DNA of 64,000 nucleotides from Rhynochetos jubatus (taxonomy: Eukaryota; Chordata; Aves; Eurypygiformes; Rhynochetidae): positions 65,179,363-65,243,362 of the forward strand of contig CM050648.1 of the NCBI GenBank assembly GCA_027574665.1, written 5' to 3'. Shown one piece after another: positions 40,353 to 53,140 of the stretch; position 1 is the stretch's first letter; every line of letters begins with the position of its first letter. The position numbers were made by a program, and so were the translations under genes. The notes under the pieces are model-generated. The model did not search any database and was not told the DNA's origin. It was given only the letters and a program-made list of their open reading frames with translations.

Positions 40353-40489
40353 GTGGGCGAGTTGGCCAGGAGGCAGCAATCACTGCGCAGGGACTGGCTG
40401 GGCATTGGTAAGCAGGTGGTGAGCGGTTGTATCACTTGTTTGTCCTGGGTTTTGGAGTTTTTTCTCTTTTTGTTGTTCTCCTTTTCATT

Positions 40490-40600
40490 ATATTTATTAC
40501 TATTACTATTGCTACGATTGTTACTATTTTTATTATTATTTTTATCACTATTATTGTTACTATTATCTTTACTATTATTACTATTATTTTTATTTTATTC
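40490..40600 (+). repeat. ATT/ACT-rich trinucleotide stretch in LTR
   Basis: These are imperfect ATT, ACT and GTT triplets within the LTR just before the polyadenylation-like site. The homologous LTR at 55908-56495 has a much shorter version, with an AGT run at 56345-56360, so the stretch varies in length between copies. Confidence 0.8.
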
Positions 40601-40737
40601 CAATCATTGAACTGTTCTTGTCTCAACCCATGAACTTACATTTGCCCTTCCAATTCTCTCCCCCATCCCACCAGGGAGTGCAGGGTGAGCAAGTGGCTGT
40701 GTGGTATTTGGGTACCGACTGGGGTTAAACCAAGACA

Positions 40738-43700
40738 GAAATCAATTGAAAATATTTCCCTCAACTCTACTTGGCAGGTCTAGTCATCTTTTAGTTTATG
40801 TTACTGGCATAGAAAATACTTGTCAGCCTCCAAAAACTCATGAGATTTGCTTCATACCATCAATGTAAATGTTTATGGCAAAATTACAGCTGTTTGAAAT
40901 CAAAGGAAATCTGACCATATTCTTTCTGAGGCTGATCATACCGTTCAGAAGTGACTGAGCCTTATTGAATTTCAGGATATACCTGGTCTAGCTATAACCT
41001 AGACTCACCTACACAGAGCTTCGCAAAGCTGCAAGATTCAGACACAAAGATGACTAAGAATTTGGTGGCAAATAGCACTCACAGGTCACTGCAGCTACAT
41101 AGTTTCACTGCACTTAATTAGCAACCACCTTGTAAAGACCAGCAGCTGGAGGGAAGACCCACAGTCTACCCAGATACAACACCTCCTCAGGAGCAGGAAG
41201 AAGGAGTGGCTGAGCAGCTCACCTCCATTGCTGTGCTGGGTAGCCAGCGTTCTCCATTTTAACCGATGAAGGGTTCTGATGTACCTTCTGAGGTTCAAAA
41301 ACTTCTCTTCAAGTGGTGACGTCAATCTGGTCATTGCTGAGAGGTCACTATGTTAACGTACCTTTTTCTCTACAACTACTCTTTCTTGTCCTTTTTTATT
41401 ACTGTTATTATCAAAATAAGCCCTAGGTTTTATGAAAAGGGTGCAGTTTGTGTTTTTGCTATGCATACTCCAAAAACGAATCCCTGTTCCGATCAATCGA
41501 CCACCAGTTCCCATGGCTATTTCACTGCAGAAACAGAACATTCATGAAACTACCCTTTACCTGTCACTCACAACTCCTCTCTAAATCCTTTTGGTGAAAG
41601 CCCTGTTTTCCTATTTCTGTTTCCTCAGGAAGAAGTCAATGAATTGCTCAATGAACTGATTCTCAAGTCAGCAGAAGCTTTAGAAGCAACCATATAATTC
41701 GGCTTTTGGAGCATCCATATCATCTTTTTCCTTCCTTTTCTCCTCGTTCCTTCAAAAGGGACAAGCAGAAGTAGCACCGGTGCCTGAAACATTAGGCAAA
41801 CATTGAAAGCCATACCCAGCCACAGACCAAAACAGAAAGTCTATATGATAGCACTCATCTCTTATTTCAGAAAGGACCATATTTTGCCTCCTATGGAAAA
41901 AGCTGGGCCATTTCCAGCCAGAGGTTATAGAAAGCCATACAAACCTCCTGGTTCCACATGTATCTGAGAGGATTTTACATGACTAGGTTATACTCATAAT
42001 TTATTTGTTATTTTATAGGTGGGTTTGACTTAAAGCAATTCCTATCGTGCTACCCAGCACTCGCTATTGATTCCGGCCAAGCTCAGACATCCCTTGGGTG
42101 GAAAGACAGAGACAGAACTGATACATCAGTTTAACGGCACCCACATATCCTTTGTGTCATGAGGATCTCTGTTAACCTATTAGGAGCAGCTCCCTGTCCA
42201 TTTTTTGTTACAAAGCTGTACAAAAGGTCAGAAAAAACGTGAGCAGGATGTGTCTTGAAAGGTCATTTTCTGATATTATTCTTATGCAATTCCTTTGAAT
42301 TACAGGTCCTATTTTTGCCTGTAAAAGGTGATCTAAGGTCTACCCTGAACCCTGAATTTAGAAACATGGCTTTCTTATTCCCCACTCCTATTTATCTAAT
42401 GGATGGCTTTATAGTACCTCAAATACCAAGGAAATTAGTGTGCTATAAAGGGTGGAAGAGAATAGAATTTCTTTTCTTATTTCTTTTACTGAGTACTGAG
42501 GAAACAATACCAGGCCTAGCACTAGCCAGCGGTGTTCAAATAAGCGGCATTCCAAATCCCATGAATTTCAGGTACTCAACATATCTGATAAATTATGAAC
42601 TGCTTATTTTATCCACAATATAGGGGTTAAGCACAGGGAATAGAATTTTAAGAATCTTTAAGGAAATGCTCACACAAGTATACTAATAACGTGTATAAAA
42701 ATATACCACCAGGGAAAACACAGATTAAAAATATTATTTAAATATAATAGTGTATACATAGCAAATATAACAGAAAACATTACCAGGGAAGTGTACTTTT
42801 AAGAATTTAATTTTTCTTTTGTCTTTTCAGTGTAAAGTAAGTGGGTTATTAATTTCAGGTGGCATCTTCTGATATCAAAACACAGTAAGAAATAGTTGCC
42901 TGAAAAATAGTTTTTAAAAATATAAATATATATATTGCTTGGTACTGCATTAAACCATGTAAAGTGCCGAGGTTATGAAGGACCCTTTCATACTGGTTCC
43001 TTCCTTGTTTCATGTACAAACTCAATGGCTTCAGTTGCCTTCATGTAGTTTAATTCTAAGCGCAACTGCATCCACGTTCTGCTGTCCTCAAGAGGTAGAT
43101 GTCCTCATGTTCTACAGCAAACATCCTTGGCCACTTGTCACCCCTTACTCCAAGCCACATGAGTCTTTTTTTTTTTCCAGACTCTCCTCCCTCAGCTTAA
43201 TCTGTAGGTCTGTATCACAAAAAACACTGTGAGTTTACACTCAGTTAACCAGTTTTCTGTTATTCAGAAATCTGATGGTTTATTTGGCTCAGATAGGCTT
43301 CTTCAATTGGTAAAAGTCCATTGGATATTTTTTTAATTTTCAAAAGTAATTCATGTAATCACAATTCTAAAACACCTTGTGGACGGTTGTGCACAACGGT
43401 ACAATCAAAAAATCCACATTCAAACACTGACTATTGTTATATATGCAACAACCACAGCTATTTCAAAAGAGGCTTTACATAAAAATATAGTGTATGTTCT
43501 CTAGATGCCAACCATTCACGAAGTAATCAGATTTGTTAAGTTCTGACCTCATACTGAGTAAGTTAAGTTTGAGGCACAGAATGAGAGAGGAAAATAATAA
43601 ATAAATTAGAGCAACAGAAGTATGATAGTGCAAATTTTCAAGACAGAAAACTCCATTCACTTAGCCTGTATGACCTTTTTGAGTCTGTTTTTCACATCTA

Positions 43701-44760
43701 TTCATGTCAATTTGCAAAACAGCAAATCCAGTGAAAACCGAAGAAGGGTTTGAGTGTGCAGGTACTTACTATTCATACACACAGTAATTCACACTGGAAG
43801 CATGGTTCCCAAATTCTTCTTTAGCTGGAAATCACTGTCATCTTGTTCAATTAACTTTGGCTCTGGGCCTACCTATAGGAACAGAGATGTTACTAAATTC
43901 TTCATATCACATACCGATAAAGAATCATAATCAGGGCTGAGAGTAGAAAAAGAAAGGTGCTAGAGGTCCTGGACTCCTCTAACAACTTACCACATCAGTA
44001 TTGTTCCTGTTGATAGTATTTACATGAGACTCCTCAGACTAGTTCACTTTGTGTCATTCTTTCTTACTGTGGCCAGCCACACATTGAAAAATCATGCAAA
44101 CAGCCTACCAAGAGATGTTCAATTAGGCCTTATTCTAACACCACAGCACATTGAAATGCTCAGGAATCACTCCTTTTACATTTATTAATCATCACTGACC
44201 GTTCTGAAATCTTTATCAGAGTTTTATTTGTATACATCAGTTCCTCCTCCTCACTCAGAAGTGTGTCTCAGGCATTCCTCACCCTTAATGGATGTGTTCA
44301 TCACACCTCGACAGAAAAAAATTCATAGACCAAGTGACAGACATGCAATATTCCTTCTCCTCAGCGGCTGTCAGTGGCTAAACACACCCATCAGAGAAAC
44401 AGACAATCATGCTCCTGCAGCACATCAAGTTCAATCATCTGCAAGGCCTTATTAGCAAGAAATGTTCCCAAGTATTACACTATCTGATTTGTTGATTATT
44501 ACTACTGATTTGCTATTACTAAGCAAGCTTGCTCAGCATCTTCTTATAGTTTTATATATATACTGGGTTTCTTGCCACTTCGAGCACAATTTTCAACCAT
44601 TCTTTTATATCATGTTTGCTGTCTTTTTCATAGTAAATTGATCATCAGCCTATATCAGCGTAAGTTAAAAGTCAGTAAAGCTCATCTACACCACTGAAAG
44701 AATTTTGCAATCGTCACTGCACTTTTTCCATTCCCACGTTAAAACCAACTTCCTACCTTA
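40738..44760. other. Unannotated AT-rich sequence
   Basis: There is no gene or recognised repeat over 4.0 kb. The section 42650-42960 is very AT-rich, with TATA-type runs. The longest frame is 122 codons (42255-42623, plus strand), without a domain. Confidence 0.55.
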
Positions 44761-45100
44761 TCATAGAATAGAATCACAGAAACATTCAGGCTGGAAAAGA
44801 CCTTTGAGATCATCAAGTCCAAGTGTTAACCCAGCACTGCCCAGCCTAACACTAAACCATGTCCCTAACCAGCACATCTACACATCTCTCAAATACCCCC
44901 AGGGATGGCCACTCAGCCACCTCCCTGGGCAGCCTGTTCCAGTACCTGACAAGCCCGTCAGTGAAGAATTTTTTCCTAATATCCAAGCTGAACCTCCTCT
45001 GGAACAACTTGAGGCCATTTCCTCTTGTCCTATCACTTGTCACTTGGAAGAAGAGACCAACACTCACCGGGCTACAACCTCCTTTCAGACAGGTGTAGGA
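44761..45100 (-). mobile_element. CR1: CR1 LINE fragment, 3' end
   Basis: The plus strand begins TCATAGAATAGAATCACAGA, then carries GGCTGGAAAAGACC, ACCATGTCCCTAACCAGCAC, CTGGGCAGCCTGTTCCAGT and TTCCTCTTGTCCTATCACTTG in the order expected for the complement of a CR1 3' end. About 340 bp remain and the 5' part is missing. The 134-codon (plus, 44705-45109), 79-codon (plus, 44859-45098) and 87-codon (minus, 44852-45115) frames here all arise from this repeat and are not genes. This is a different CR1 subfamily from the copy at 15557. Confidence 0.95.
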
Positions 45101-45550
45101 AGCAAGTAGTATCACTTCACACCAAATCAGGCAGAGATTTCATTCTTTCATTATACTCTGCAAAGAGAAAGTTTAATATTTTTCCTTGGAATGTAAAGTT
45201 TTCATTGTGATCAGAGTACTGTCTTGAGCTCTACCATCACATACCTTCTTGTAAAATCATATATTCTTATATATTCCCATCTTTTCTCAAGGAGCTGACA
45301 AAATGAAAACATTTGAGCCATAACGGACCTATTTTTCTGTAATTCCTTCATATTCTCTTACTAAATCATCTGTGTAACTGCTAAGCATATATGAAACTGT
45401 AAAAGTTAGATGGGATCTTATGAGGTGAGAAATTTCTGCAGTAGTCTTTTTTCATCCACCTGAAAAAACAGGGATTTGTTTCCCTCTTTTAATTTACTTG
45501 GATTTTTTTTTTTTTTTTCAAAATGCCTGACATTCTCTGGGCTGTGTCTT

Positions 45551-45600
45551 CTCCCAGCTTGTTGTAAGGAAGCAGCTTCTTGTAAAGAAGAAGCTGGGAG
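45551..45600. repeat. Imperfect hairpin
   Basis: Ten-base arms CTCCCAGCTT (45551-45560) and AAGCTGGGAG (45591-45600) enclose a second potential pairing, GCTTCTT with AAGAAGC. The outer arms resemble the hairpin in the LTR at 56078-56105, but the flanks do not match that LTR. Confidence 0.75.
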
Positions 45601-45680
45601 GTCAGGGGCAGTATGTGTAACTGAAGAAGTCCTTGACTTGATATAAACATTGCTTAACAACCAAAAGCATCAGTATATTT

Positions 45681-45796
45681 GTCAAGATTCTTCTCAGCAC
45701 AGATTCAAAACATAGCCTCACACTAAAAACAACAGTGTGGTATCAACATTCTTCTCAAGGCAAATCCAAAACACAGCCTCACAGTAGCTACTGTGA
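45681..45796 (+). repeat. Diverged ~61-bp tandem duplication
   Basis: ATTCTTCTCA occurs at 45687 and 45748, followed in each case by CA-rich sequence and then CA(T/C)AGCCTCACA. The period is 61 bp and the two units differ at roughly one base in five. It is an old local duplication, and the source is not recognised. Confidence 0.75.
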
Positions 45797-46604
45797 AAAA
45801 ATTAACTCCAATCCAGCCAAAATCAGCACATTCTGGTTTAATAGTTCATCAGGAACTTTGTTGTTCCTTTATGCTCTGGTTGCTTCTTTACACTCTTTAA
45901 AAAAAAAAAAATAATGCATCCACAAGTCGTTCAGCTGCCTAGAGAACAGCTCTGAATCTTTGTCTTTACCCACTTCACCTCTGAGAAACTCATTAAAACA
46001 GTCCATCCATTCTTTACGTGACTCAATGCCTTGTAACCTGTATAGTATCAGTGCTCTCTGTACACATCAATCATTGGTTTTCTAAAGCCAGCTCTTGGTG
46101 ACCAACACCATTGTGTGATTCTTGCCTATTCTTTGGATTCTCTGCTTTAGCGGTGTCTTATCTCTTATTTTCATTTCTTTAAAGGAACAGTTTTCTCTCT
46201 TCTGTAATAGGGGCCTGAATCACAAGTAGCTCCCCTTAATCTGAATGTTAGTCTGTTGTCTTAAGTAAGTTTATGGTTGATCTAGTAGATAAGAACTCCA
46301 TCTCTCAATATTAATGTGTTCTTGCAAACGCCTTTGTGAGTACGAGACAGTCTTCAGCTCCGCAAAGCTGATTAATCTGATTCTACTGTAAGCAGCTGTG
46401 TCACAGCTATAGTTCCTCCTGCTTTTCCTACTTTGATACCTATGTGTAAGGATCATATTAATGTCAACGCTGGGAGCTGGTGTAGGTTCCTTCAAGTTCT
46501 CTCTACACTTGATTTACTGTTTCTTCAGAGTGAGCACACACACTGATGTCAAGTTTGCTCACAGCTTGCATCAAAGACAGTAACTGCGCCAAAGTTACTC
46601 ATTT

Positions 46605-46712
46605 ATGAGTAAATATTATACTCATAATATATATATTTATATATATTTGTATATATTTAATCTATATGATATATATTTATATTATAAATACTATATATTT
46701 CTATTTTATAAA
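46605..46712. repeat. AT-rich microsatellite-like tract
   Basis: About 105 bp consist almost entirely of A and T, with many TATATA and ATATTTATAT words that are self-complementary. It is prone to slippage and cruciform formation. Confidence 0.85.
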
Positions 46713-49700
46713 AGTATGAACCTTGTTCATACTCAAAGCTTCCATTTCTTTTCCATTCTGCTGAGATTTAGGATGTGTTTTTGAGATAATTACTCCACCA
46801 TATTTGGCTGGGATTTCTGCCTTTGATAACATCCAGATGTTCCATGTCCTCAGCTCTTAGTCTGTGTTCCATAACTGTGTAATTGATCTGTATTATTGTT
46901 TATCTGTAATATTTATTTGGCTTTGTATCAAAAGGAGAAGAGTATTCAGCTTATGCCCACTGGCCAAGCTAGAAGACCAGCTCCTGACCCTGGCCCATCC
47001 CCTCTAGCTTGCCCTGCTCAGGAGGCTCTGCTTGCAGCAGAACATGACTGATATAGCTGCCAGGGCCGAGGGAACACACAAGAGTTGCCACCATGACTTC
47101 AGGCTAATTTAGAGTAACAAATAGATTCAAGGAAGACCAAAGCAGCTCACAAACAAGCGACAGACAGAGGCAGACCTAATTGTATCAAGCAACACATTCT
47201 GTCCACCTTTTGCTCATTCATCTCTAACAACTCTGTGAGCATAATTATATTTTTCTGCAGTGGTTGTTTGAGAGTACATTTTTATGACTGCATCATGGAG
47301 CAACATTCTACTCCCCCAAAATAAAGCTTGTTTGTTTGAATAATTAAATTCCAGATGAAAGCTCTTCCTTCTCCAAAGAGGGCACAGATCCTTTCCAATA
47401 TTCATGAAAAAGCATTATAAACTAGACTTTTTCCTAAGTCACAACATACATAAAATCATTCTTAACATAACTTGCTGGTTTATTTTTCAACAACAAAATG
47501 AACTTCAAATCAAACTTAAAATATCTATGAATGATAACTTCCTGTAGCAGAAAATAAGCAGGACACTTGACTCCTTTGAAAAGCAGAACCATATTCATTT
47601 ACCATTTTTATTTATGTCCTCTAAATTACTCTTCAGCCAGTCATTACTCCAAACCCAAGAATAATAGTTTGATCGATGTGCTGCAAACCGTTTTTTCTTA
47701 AATAATAGGTTGTGATATTATAATTGAATACTTATGTAAGCTAGTAAGAATAGCTCAGAAAAACCTGACAAACATGAAACAACCTAAAAAAAAGAGAAAT
47801 CTGAATGAAAGCTTAGGTTTTAAGTGGCGAACGAAAAGCTGTAAGTAGCAAATTAATTATGTCCCACTTAGTTTAGTTTGTAAAAAAAATACTCCACATC
47901 ATCTACACTCATACCAATTAAAAAAAAGGGGGGGAGGGAGGAATCATAAATTACTCAGAAGTAACAGAGAAATATTTTTAGACAGTTCTGTGGCTGCACT
48001 TAGAATTTGATGAACAATTTAAACTTCTCATATTTTTTTCCAGACTATACTCACAAAAATCCTGTGGCTCTACTGAACTTCTTGGGCCATGGATGTTCAC
48101 AGCCTCTGAATATTGTGCCCCTTATTATGCCCCAAAACAATTATTTTAAACATGGGAATCAACTCCAGAATGTTTATTAGGGAATAAAATTAAAAGAAAA
48201 TTAATCAGCATGCAGAGCCAACTACTAACTTGTGCTCTACACTTGAAGGATTAGATTCTCCTGAGATACTGGCGTGTTTAGTTGTGCAAAACAGTATATA
48301 CCAGGCTCTTTCTGAACACGGATGTCTGTTTTGAAAACTGGAGCTTTTGTGAATCTCTTCCAGGCTTTGACTGATCTCATCCTGGGATATCTAGAAGAAT
48401 GTTTATCCCTCACAGGCCTCCACTGCCCTTGGGTGGCTTTGCTGGTCACCATCAATGAAAATAACTTAAATAAATGGGAATTTACTGAGAGCCAGACGAA
48501 CACTAAAAATTCACTCTTAGCTCATAACAACCAGAATTAGTAGATCATGCAGTAGAGTAAAATGCATACACTTAGAGTCAGTTCTTCGTTTGTAGCTATT
48601 TGAGACAATAAGAAACCACACATACCAGATATTAATATTTTGGCTTGAAGGTGTACTCATGCTGCAGTGATGATTGAGGAACATTACCCTCAAGACACTG
48701 TCTTCACCATCCTTGAGGTAAATGGCAATAGTCCAGCGGTTCTAAGTGGGGCCAAGATGTGTCAAGAATATTTTTCCAACTACATAATGACCTTTACATG
48801 TTCTTCTACATGCTTCTCACTATGAAGCAACTAACAAAAGAAAGGTGACACCACAAAGTGGTTGGAAAAAAACATAATAATTAAATGGAAAATAAATACA
48901 TGACAAGAAACTGTCAAGAAAACAACAGGATTAATAGTGAAGTATCAATCCCATTAAACAGGTACTGTAGCAAAAGTAAAACACAGGGGTAATGCAGGGT
49001 GTTTAAGCTCATGAAAAAAATAAAAGTAGAATATTAAAATCGGAGAAAATAATATCCTGAAAAGTCTCTTTTCAAAACCAAAAAGTGTAGTAGAAAATTA
49101 TTCCTTGCAAATGTAAAGCACCTCAGTTTAGAAAACATGTGTTGAGATAAGCCACACTAACATGTTTTGTGGGTTTCATCAAGGAAAATTACATCCTCAC
49201 CTTCCTAGATTTTGTTGAAATTGGTTACTTTTCGAAGGGAGGGGAAGGGGAAGAAGTTGTAAAGCCAAACAAAAACAAACATAGTAATAAACACTGCAAC
49301 TTGTAAACACTGTCTTTTAAATCACAGCCCTCAGAAAGTATTAACAATGAGAACAGACTTCATAAATACATGTTTGGATTCAGCTGCAAAACTGTATCTG
49401 CAATGATAGAGTGGTGTGCCAAGATGATGTTACTGGTGGATGATCAGCCTCCACTAGGATTTGGACATTCAGTCATGTATTTTGCATGGTATTGCAGATT
49501 CTGAGTTGATGGTTGGGTTTTTGTCCGCTCAATTACCTGTTGTTCCAGTCTGCAGACTCTGACACTAGTAGCTATCTAACTCAAGAAAAAATCCTTGAAG
49601 GCCAGTAGAAAGCTAACGGGCAAGACATATGAGTGTCAAATTCAAATTGGCCTCAAGAACAGTGTTTAAGTGCTATAATTTAGGTCCATCAAAAGACATT

Positions 49701-50038
49701 GTTTCTGTATCATGAAGCTTTCTTCATATGGCAGACCACCAAACCTACACAGCAGTATCTGGTTTTAATACAAGCCACATAGAAATCAGGAAAAGAAAGA
49801 ATAAGCAGAATGAAGTGGCAGGGGGGGGGACGACACCAAAAAAAAAAAGCAACAAAAATCACTTTCTCCAAAATACCTCCAGAAAGGAAAAGAAAGAACA
49901 GGCAAAAATCTATATTTAACAAAAGGTAGAAAGCAGTTGAAAACAGCTTGAGAGGAGGCAAAAGGAAGAATGTATATACTTTTAAGCATATTGAAGTGAT
50001 TATTGATAAATAGTAAAACTTTATCAGCTTAATAGGAT

Positions 50039-50093
50039 CTCAGCAGGCAAGTTTAGGATGCTCAGCAGGCAAGTTTAGGATGCTCAGCAGGCT
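50039..50093 (+). repeat. 22-bp tandem repeat, 2.5 copies
   Basis: CTCAGCAGGCAAGTTTAGGATG is present as two exact copies (50039-50060, 50061-50082) plus the first 11 bases of a third (50083-50093). The exact identity indicates a recent tandem duplication, and the copy number is likely polymorphic. Confidence 0.95.
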
Positions 50094-51944
50094 GATCCTA
50101 GGAAGAGCAAGGAAAGACTTCTCCAATAGACAAAGAGGTAAAGCAAGCGGTGGATAAAGAGTTTCAAGATTTACAAGATTTCAAGATTACAGCAAGAAAC
50201 CTTACATCTGAAGAAAGTTGTAACAGAGGTTCTGGTGATACGTCAGAAGCTGCAAGGTTGAGACATTGAAAGAAATGTGGAAATCCAACATGGGTACACA
50301 TTCCGTATAAGAAAATACTTTAAAAAAATGGTAATATGGAATGGAATGTATTTCTAATAAATGCTAAGATTTCCCAGAGTTCAACTAGTTGTTGCCTTCA
50401 ACATTATCCATTAAAAAAAAAAAAAAACTGGTTGAATTTCAAAGAAAATCCTGAAAGGGAAGCCAGTTGGTGGAACTCAAAACCAGAGCTAAGCTAAAGC
50501 CTATCTCCATAAAACAGCACTGAAGGGGAGTTTGTGGGCTTTACAGCAAGGGACATGCCAGGAGCAACACAGGACACACAGGTGTAACAGAGCTATCTTT
50601 GTGCCCCTGGCAGTGTAATTGCGCAGAAAATTTCAATGCCATTTTCTGCATGCTAGAACTTCCACCTGGTGTGCAAAAGGAAACCTATATGATTTTTTTA
50701 CGCCATGATAGTATTTCTCTGGGGGGAGGGGGAAAAAGAACCTTCCAATCTTCTGCATCTGCTTTGCAGCATATAAGACGTTGATTGATAGAAAAAAGGC
50801 AACATTGAAAAAAACACCTTATCGGATTTGAAGTGTGGAGTATTCCTGGAGGCTGAAATCAAAGTCTTGAGAATGGGTGGGAGCGGAATCAATGTTGTTC
50901 TTAAAAAGCAGATTTAGCTTTAGCTCAGTGTATCCCTCTGACTTCTTTTCAGAGGCAAAGGTTAATATTGAGTAACTCTGAGGGTTGGGATTTGTTACAA
51001 GTAGAATATTAATTTAGTTATCTTCCTATATTCTGTACTTTACATATGAGATTTTGTATTTTTACCTCTTCTTATCATAATGCCAGTGTAAAATAGCTGT
51101 TCCACTTTATATTTAACTGAAATTTTGTATATTACTGAAGCAGTGTGTGTAGAGTTAGCTAAATGGGCCAGAGCACAGTGTTCAGGCACATACTTGATTT
51201 TACATCTATGAGTGACCTCACTAAAGTTGACTGTTTCCTTGCTTATTAAAAGTTACTGTGTCCCAAGTACCCTGTTGAACTGGAGTCATAAAGAGATTTT
51301 TGTACTTGGTGAACAAAGATGGTACAAGCTGTAGGTAGAATTATTTCTCTGTGGAATATATGATTCTGTATGACAGGTGAGTAAAAGAAAACTGAAGGTA
51401 AAGATTCTATTATTTGGAGTGTTTTTTCATTAAAACATTTCAGCTCTCTTTGCTTTTGCAACTTTTTTCTTGCTTTAATATATTAGATCTTTAAATTGTA
51501 ATTTTTTCATATATCTTTTCTTAAAAGGAAATTACTTACAAAGTTCTATTCATGCAACCCACAATAAATACATTTTTCTAGGAGGAAAATGGCCACATGG
51601 CATTTCAGGGTGTGACCTAAAGAACATGACAGTATTAGTTGTTATTGTTATAGAGTGTAATTGAAGTAAGACAAAGAGCCAGTTACTATACATAATACAG
51701 TATAAATTCCTGCATATAAAGCTTTATGAAAATGTTTCTGCTGTGCTATAAAACACCAAAAATCTGCATTAAGAGAATAATACATTTGCAAAGGAAGATT
51801 TTTAGAATTTAATGTCAGAATTAAAACTGCCATGTAATTTTAACCAAGTTTCACTGTGTTTTCACTGAGTAAATGAACTAAATAATTTTGTACCAGCTTT
51901 TCTTTAGGATGTCTACCTCAGTTCAAAAGTCAACAAGCATGTGT

Positions 51945-51965
51945 TCAGTCAGTCAGTCAGTCAGT
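51945..51965 (+). repeat. (TCAG)5 microsatellite
   Basis: This is five perfect TCAG units. It is a candidate length-variable locus. Confidence 0.9.
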
Positions 51966-53122
51966 GAAGAAATCTACAACATTTTGAAATTCATATCCAG
52001 CAAGCTCACTCATGGTATTCATCACTGTAGCTTCTGAATGAAAGTTAAAGTTTGAAAATATCAACTAATTTATCTCTGCAACCTTCCTGTGAAGAGACAG
52101 GGTTGACTAGTTTATAGTAGGACAGCAGAAACAAAGTGCAATTAACGACAAAAACATTCAGTGAATGTGGATGTCCTTTTTAAGATGCCTTGTATTTTTA
52201 ACAGCACTTGGTGATATGCATATATAGCATTTTATGTATCCAACCTTAGGTTCCTGTTCATTACATTCTATCCACAGATAAGAGTGAGAAGGGGTAGCAG
52301 ATCATGCATAAAACACTTGGTTTAGGGAATTCTTGCATGTCTACAATGAATAGCATTCAATTACCTGAATAGCATCCAACTCTCTTAGAGAAACCTTTGT
52401 TTTCCACCCTCCCACCGTCACCTGGGTCATGTCTTACACATCTTCCCATTTTTGCAACAAATGAAGGGAGCCTACAAAGAGCAGACTCCTTGGCTGTGCA
52501 AGCCCTCTCCACTCTGAGTTCATCATGTCTAAAAAGGGGGGAGGGGAGCAAAGAATTGGCACACCATATAATTGGAGACTCTTTCATAATTCCCAGTAAG
52601 GGAGGAGAAAAGCACCTTTTTTATTTTTTCACTAGGGTGATTTGGCTTAGAATTCTGCTGTTTGCCTACCTTTGTAGGACAAGCTTATGTTGTTAAATCA
52701 GATTTTATTGATATTAATAACCACAAATGTTGTACTAAACACATGCAGGAAATGTATCACCAGAGGTAAGGTATGGCCTTGTCATTACCTGTAAAATAAA
52801 TGTTGCAGAGCACCTCTGATATTCTATATGTGAATAAGGACTAGTTTACTTCCTCCTATTTACTCCTAAATTCTGAAATAGAAAATTTAGGTCCTTGTTA
52901 CTCTTTCAGTAATGACCCAGGGAGTGACTGCTGCCTCCTGGAAGGAAGGAGGCTGCAAGAATATATCCCATCAGAAAGGTTTCTCTTTGACACTGCAATG
53001 TACTCTAATCATATTTAAAAACATTTAAGAGCTGTTCTTGGATGGTACAAAAGTTGTGCAACTTCATATATCAAAAATGTGATCTCGGTTGACAAGCAAG
53101 GATTTCACAAACATTTATTTCC

Positions 53123-53140
53123 TTTTTTTTTTTTTTTTTT
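53123..53140 (+). repeat. Poly(T) run, 18 bases
   Basis: This is an uninterrupted T run. No retroposed gene is recognised on the minus strand next to it. Confidence 0.85.

Larger units (their letters stand above)
40082..40737 (+). mobile_element. Solo LTR of an avian endogenous retrovirus
   Basis: This is a 656-bp LTR starting TGTCC and ending AAGACA, the usual TG...CA terminal dinucleotides. It belongs to a family I recognise from bird genomes, with TTTTGGCTGGGATAGAGTTA near the start and GGGGTTAAACCA at the end. It has a TATA box at 40345-40352 and a degenerate polyadenylation hexamer (ATTGAA) at 40606-40611. A trinucleotide-rich ATT/ACT stretch at 40490-40600 lies before the hexamer. The flanks GAAAG (40077-40081) and GAAAT (40738-40742) look like a target duplication with one change. 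There is no retroviral interior nearby, so this is a recombination product. Hydrophobic frames across the ATT/ACT stretch are spurious. Confidence 0.85.
45101..50038. other. Unannotated sequence with small repeats
   Basis: No gene is supported. Small structures are a 16-base T run at 45503-45518, a hairpin at 45551-45600, a diverged tandem duplication at 45681-45796 and an AT microsatellite at 46605-46712. Confidence 0.55.

Noticed and set aside
40427..40633. Hydrophobic Ile/Thr/Leu-rich frames resembling membrane proteins
   Set aside because: They are translations of the ATT/ACT triplet stretch inside the LTR, and all three frames give equally repetitive peptides.
45551..45600. Hairpin as a microRNA precursor
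   Set aside because: The stem is broken, is only about 10 bp in its outer arms and has competing inner pairings. It does not give a 60-80-base stem with a single loop.
51945..51965. TCAG repeats as a CRISPR-like array or regulatory tandem site
   Set aside because: It is a 4-bp perfect microsatellite with no spacers, and the genome is vertebrate.
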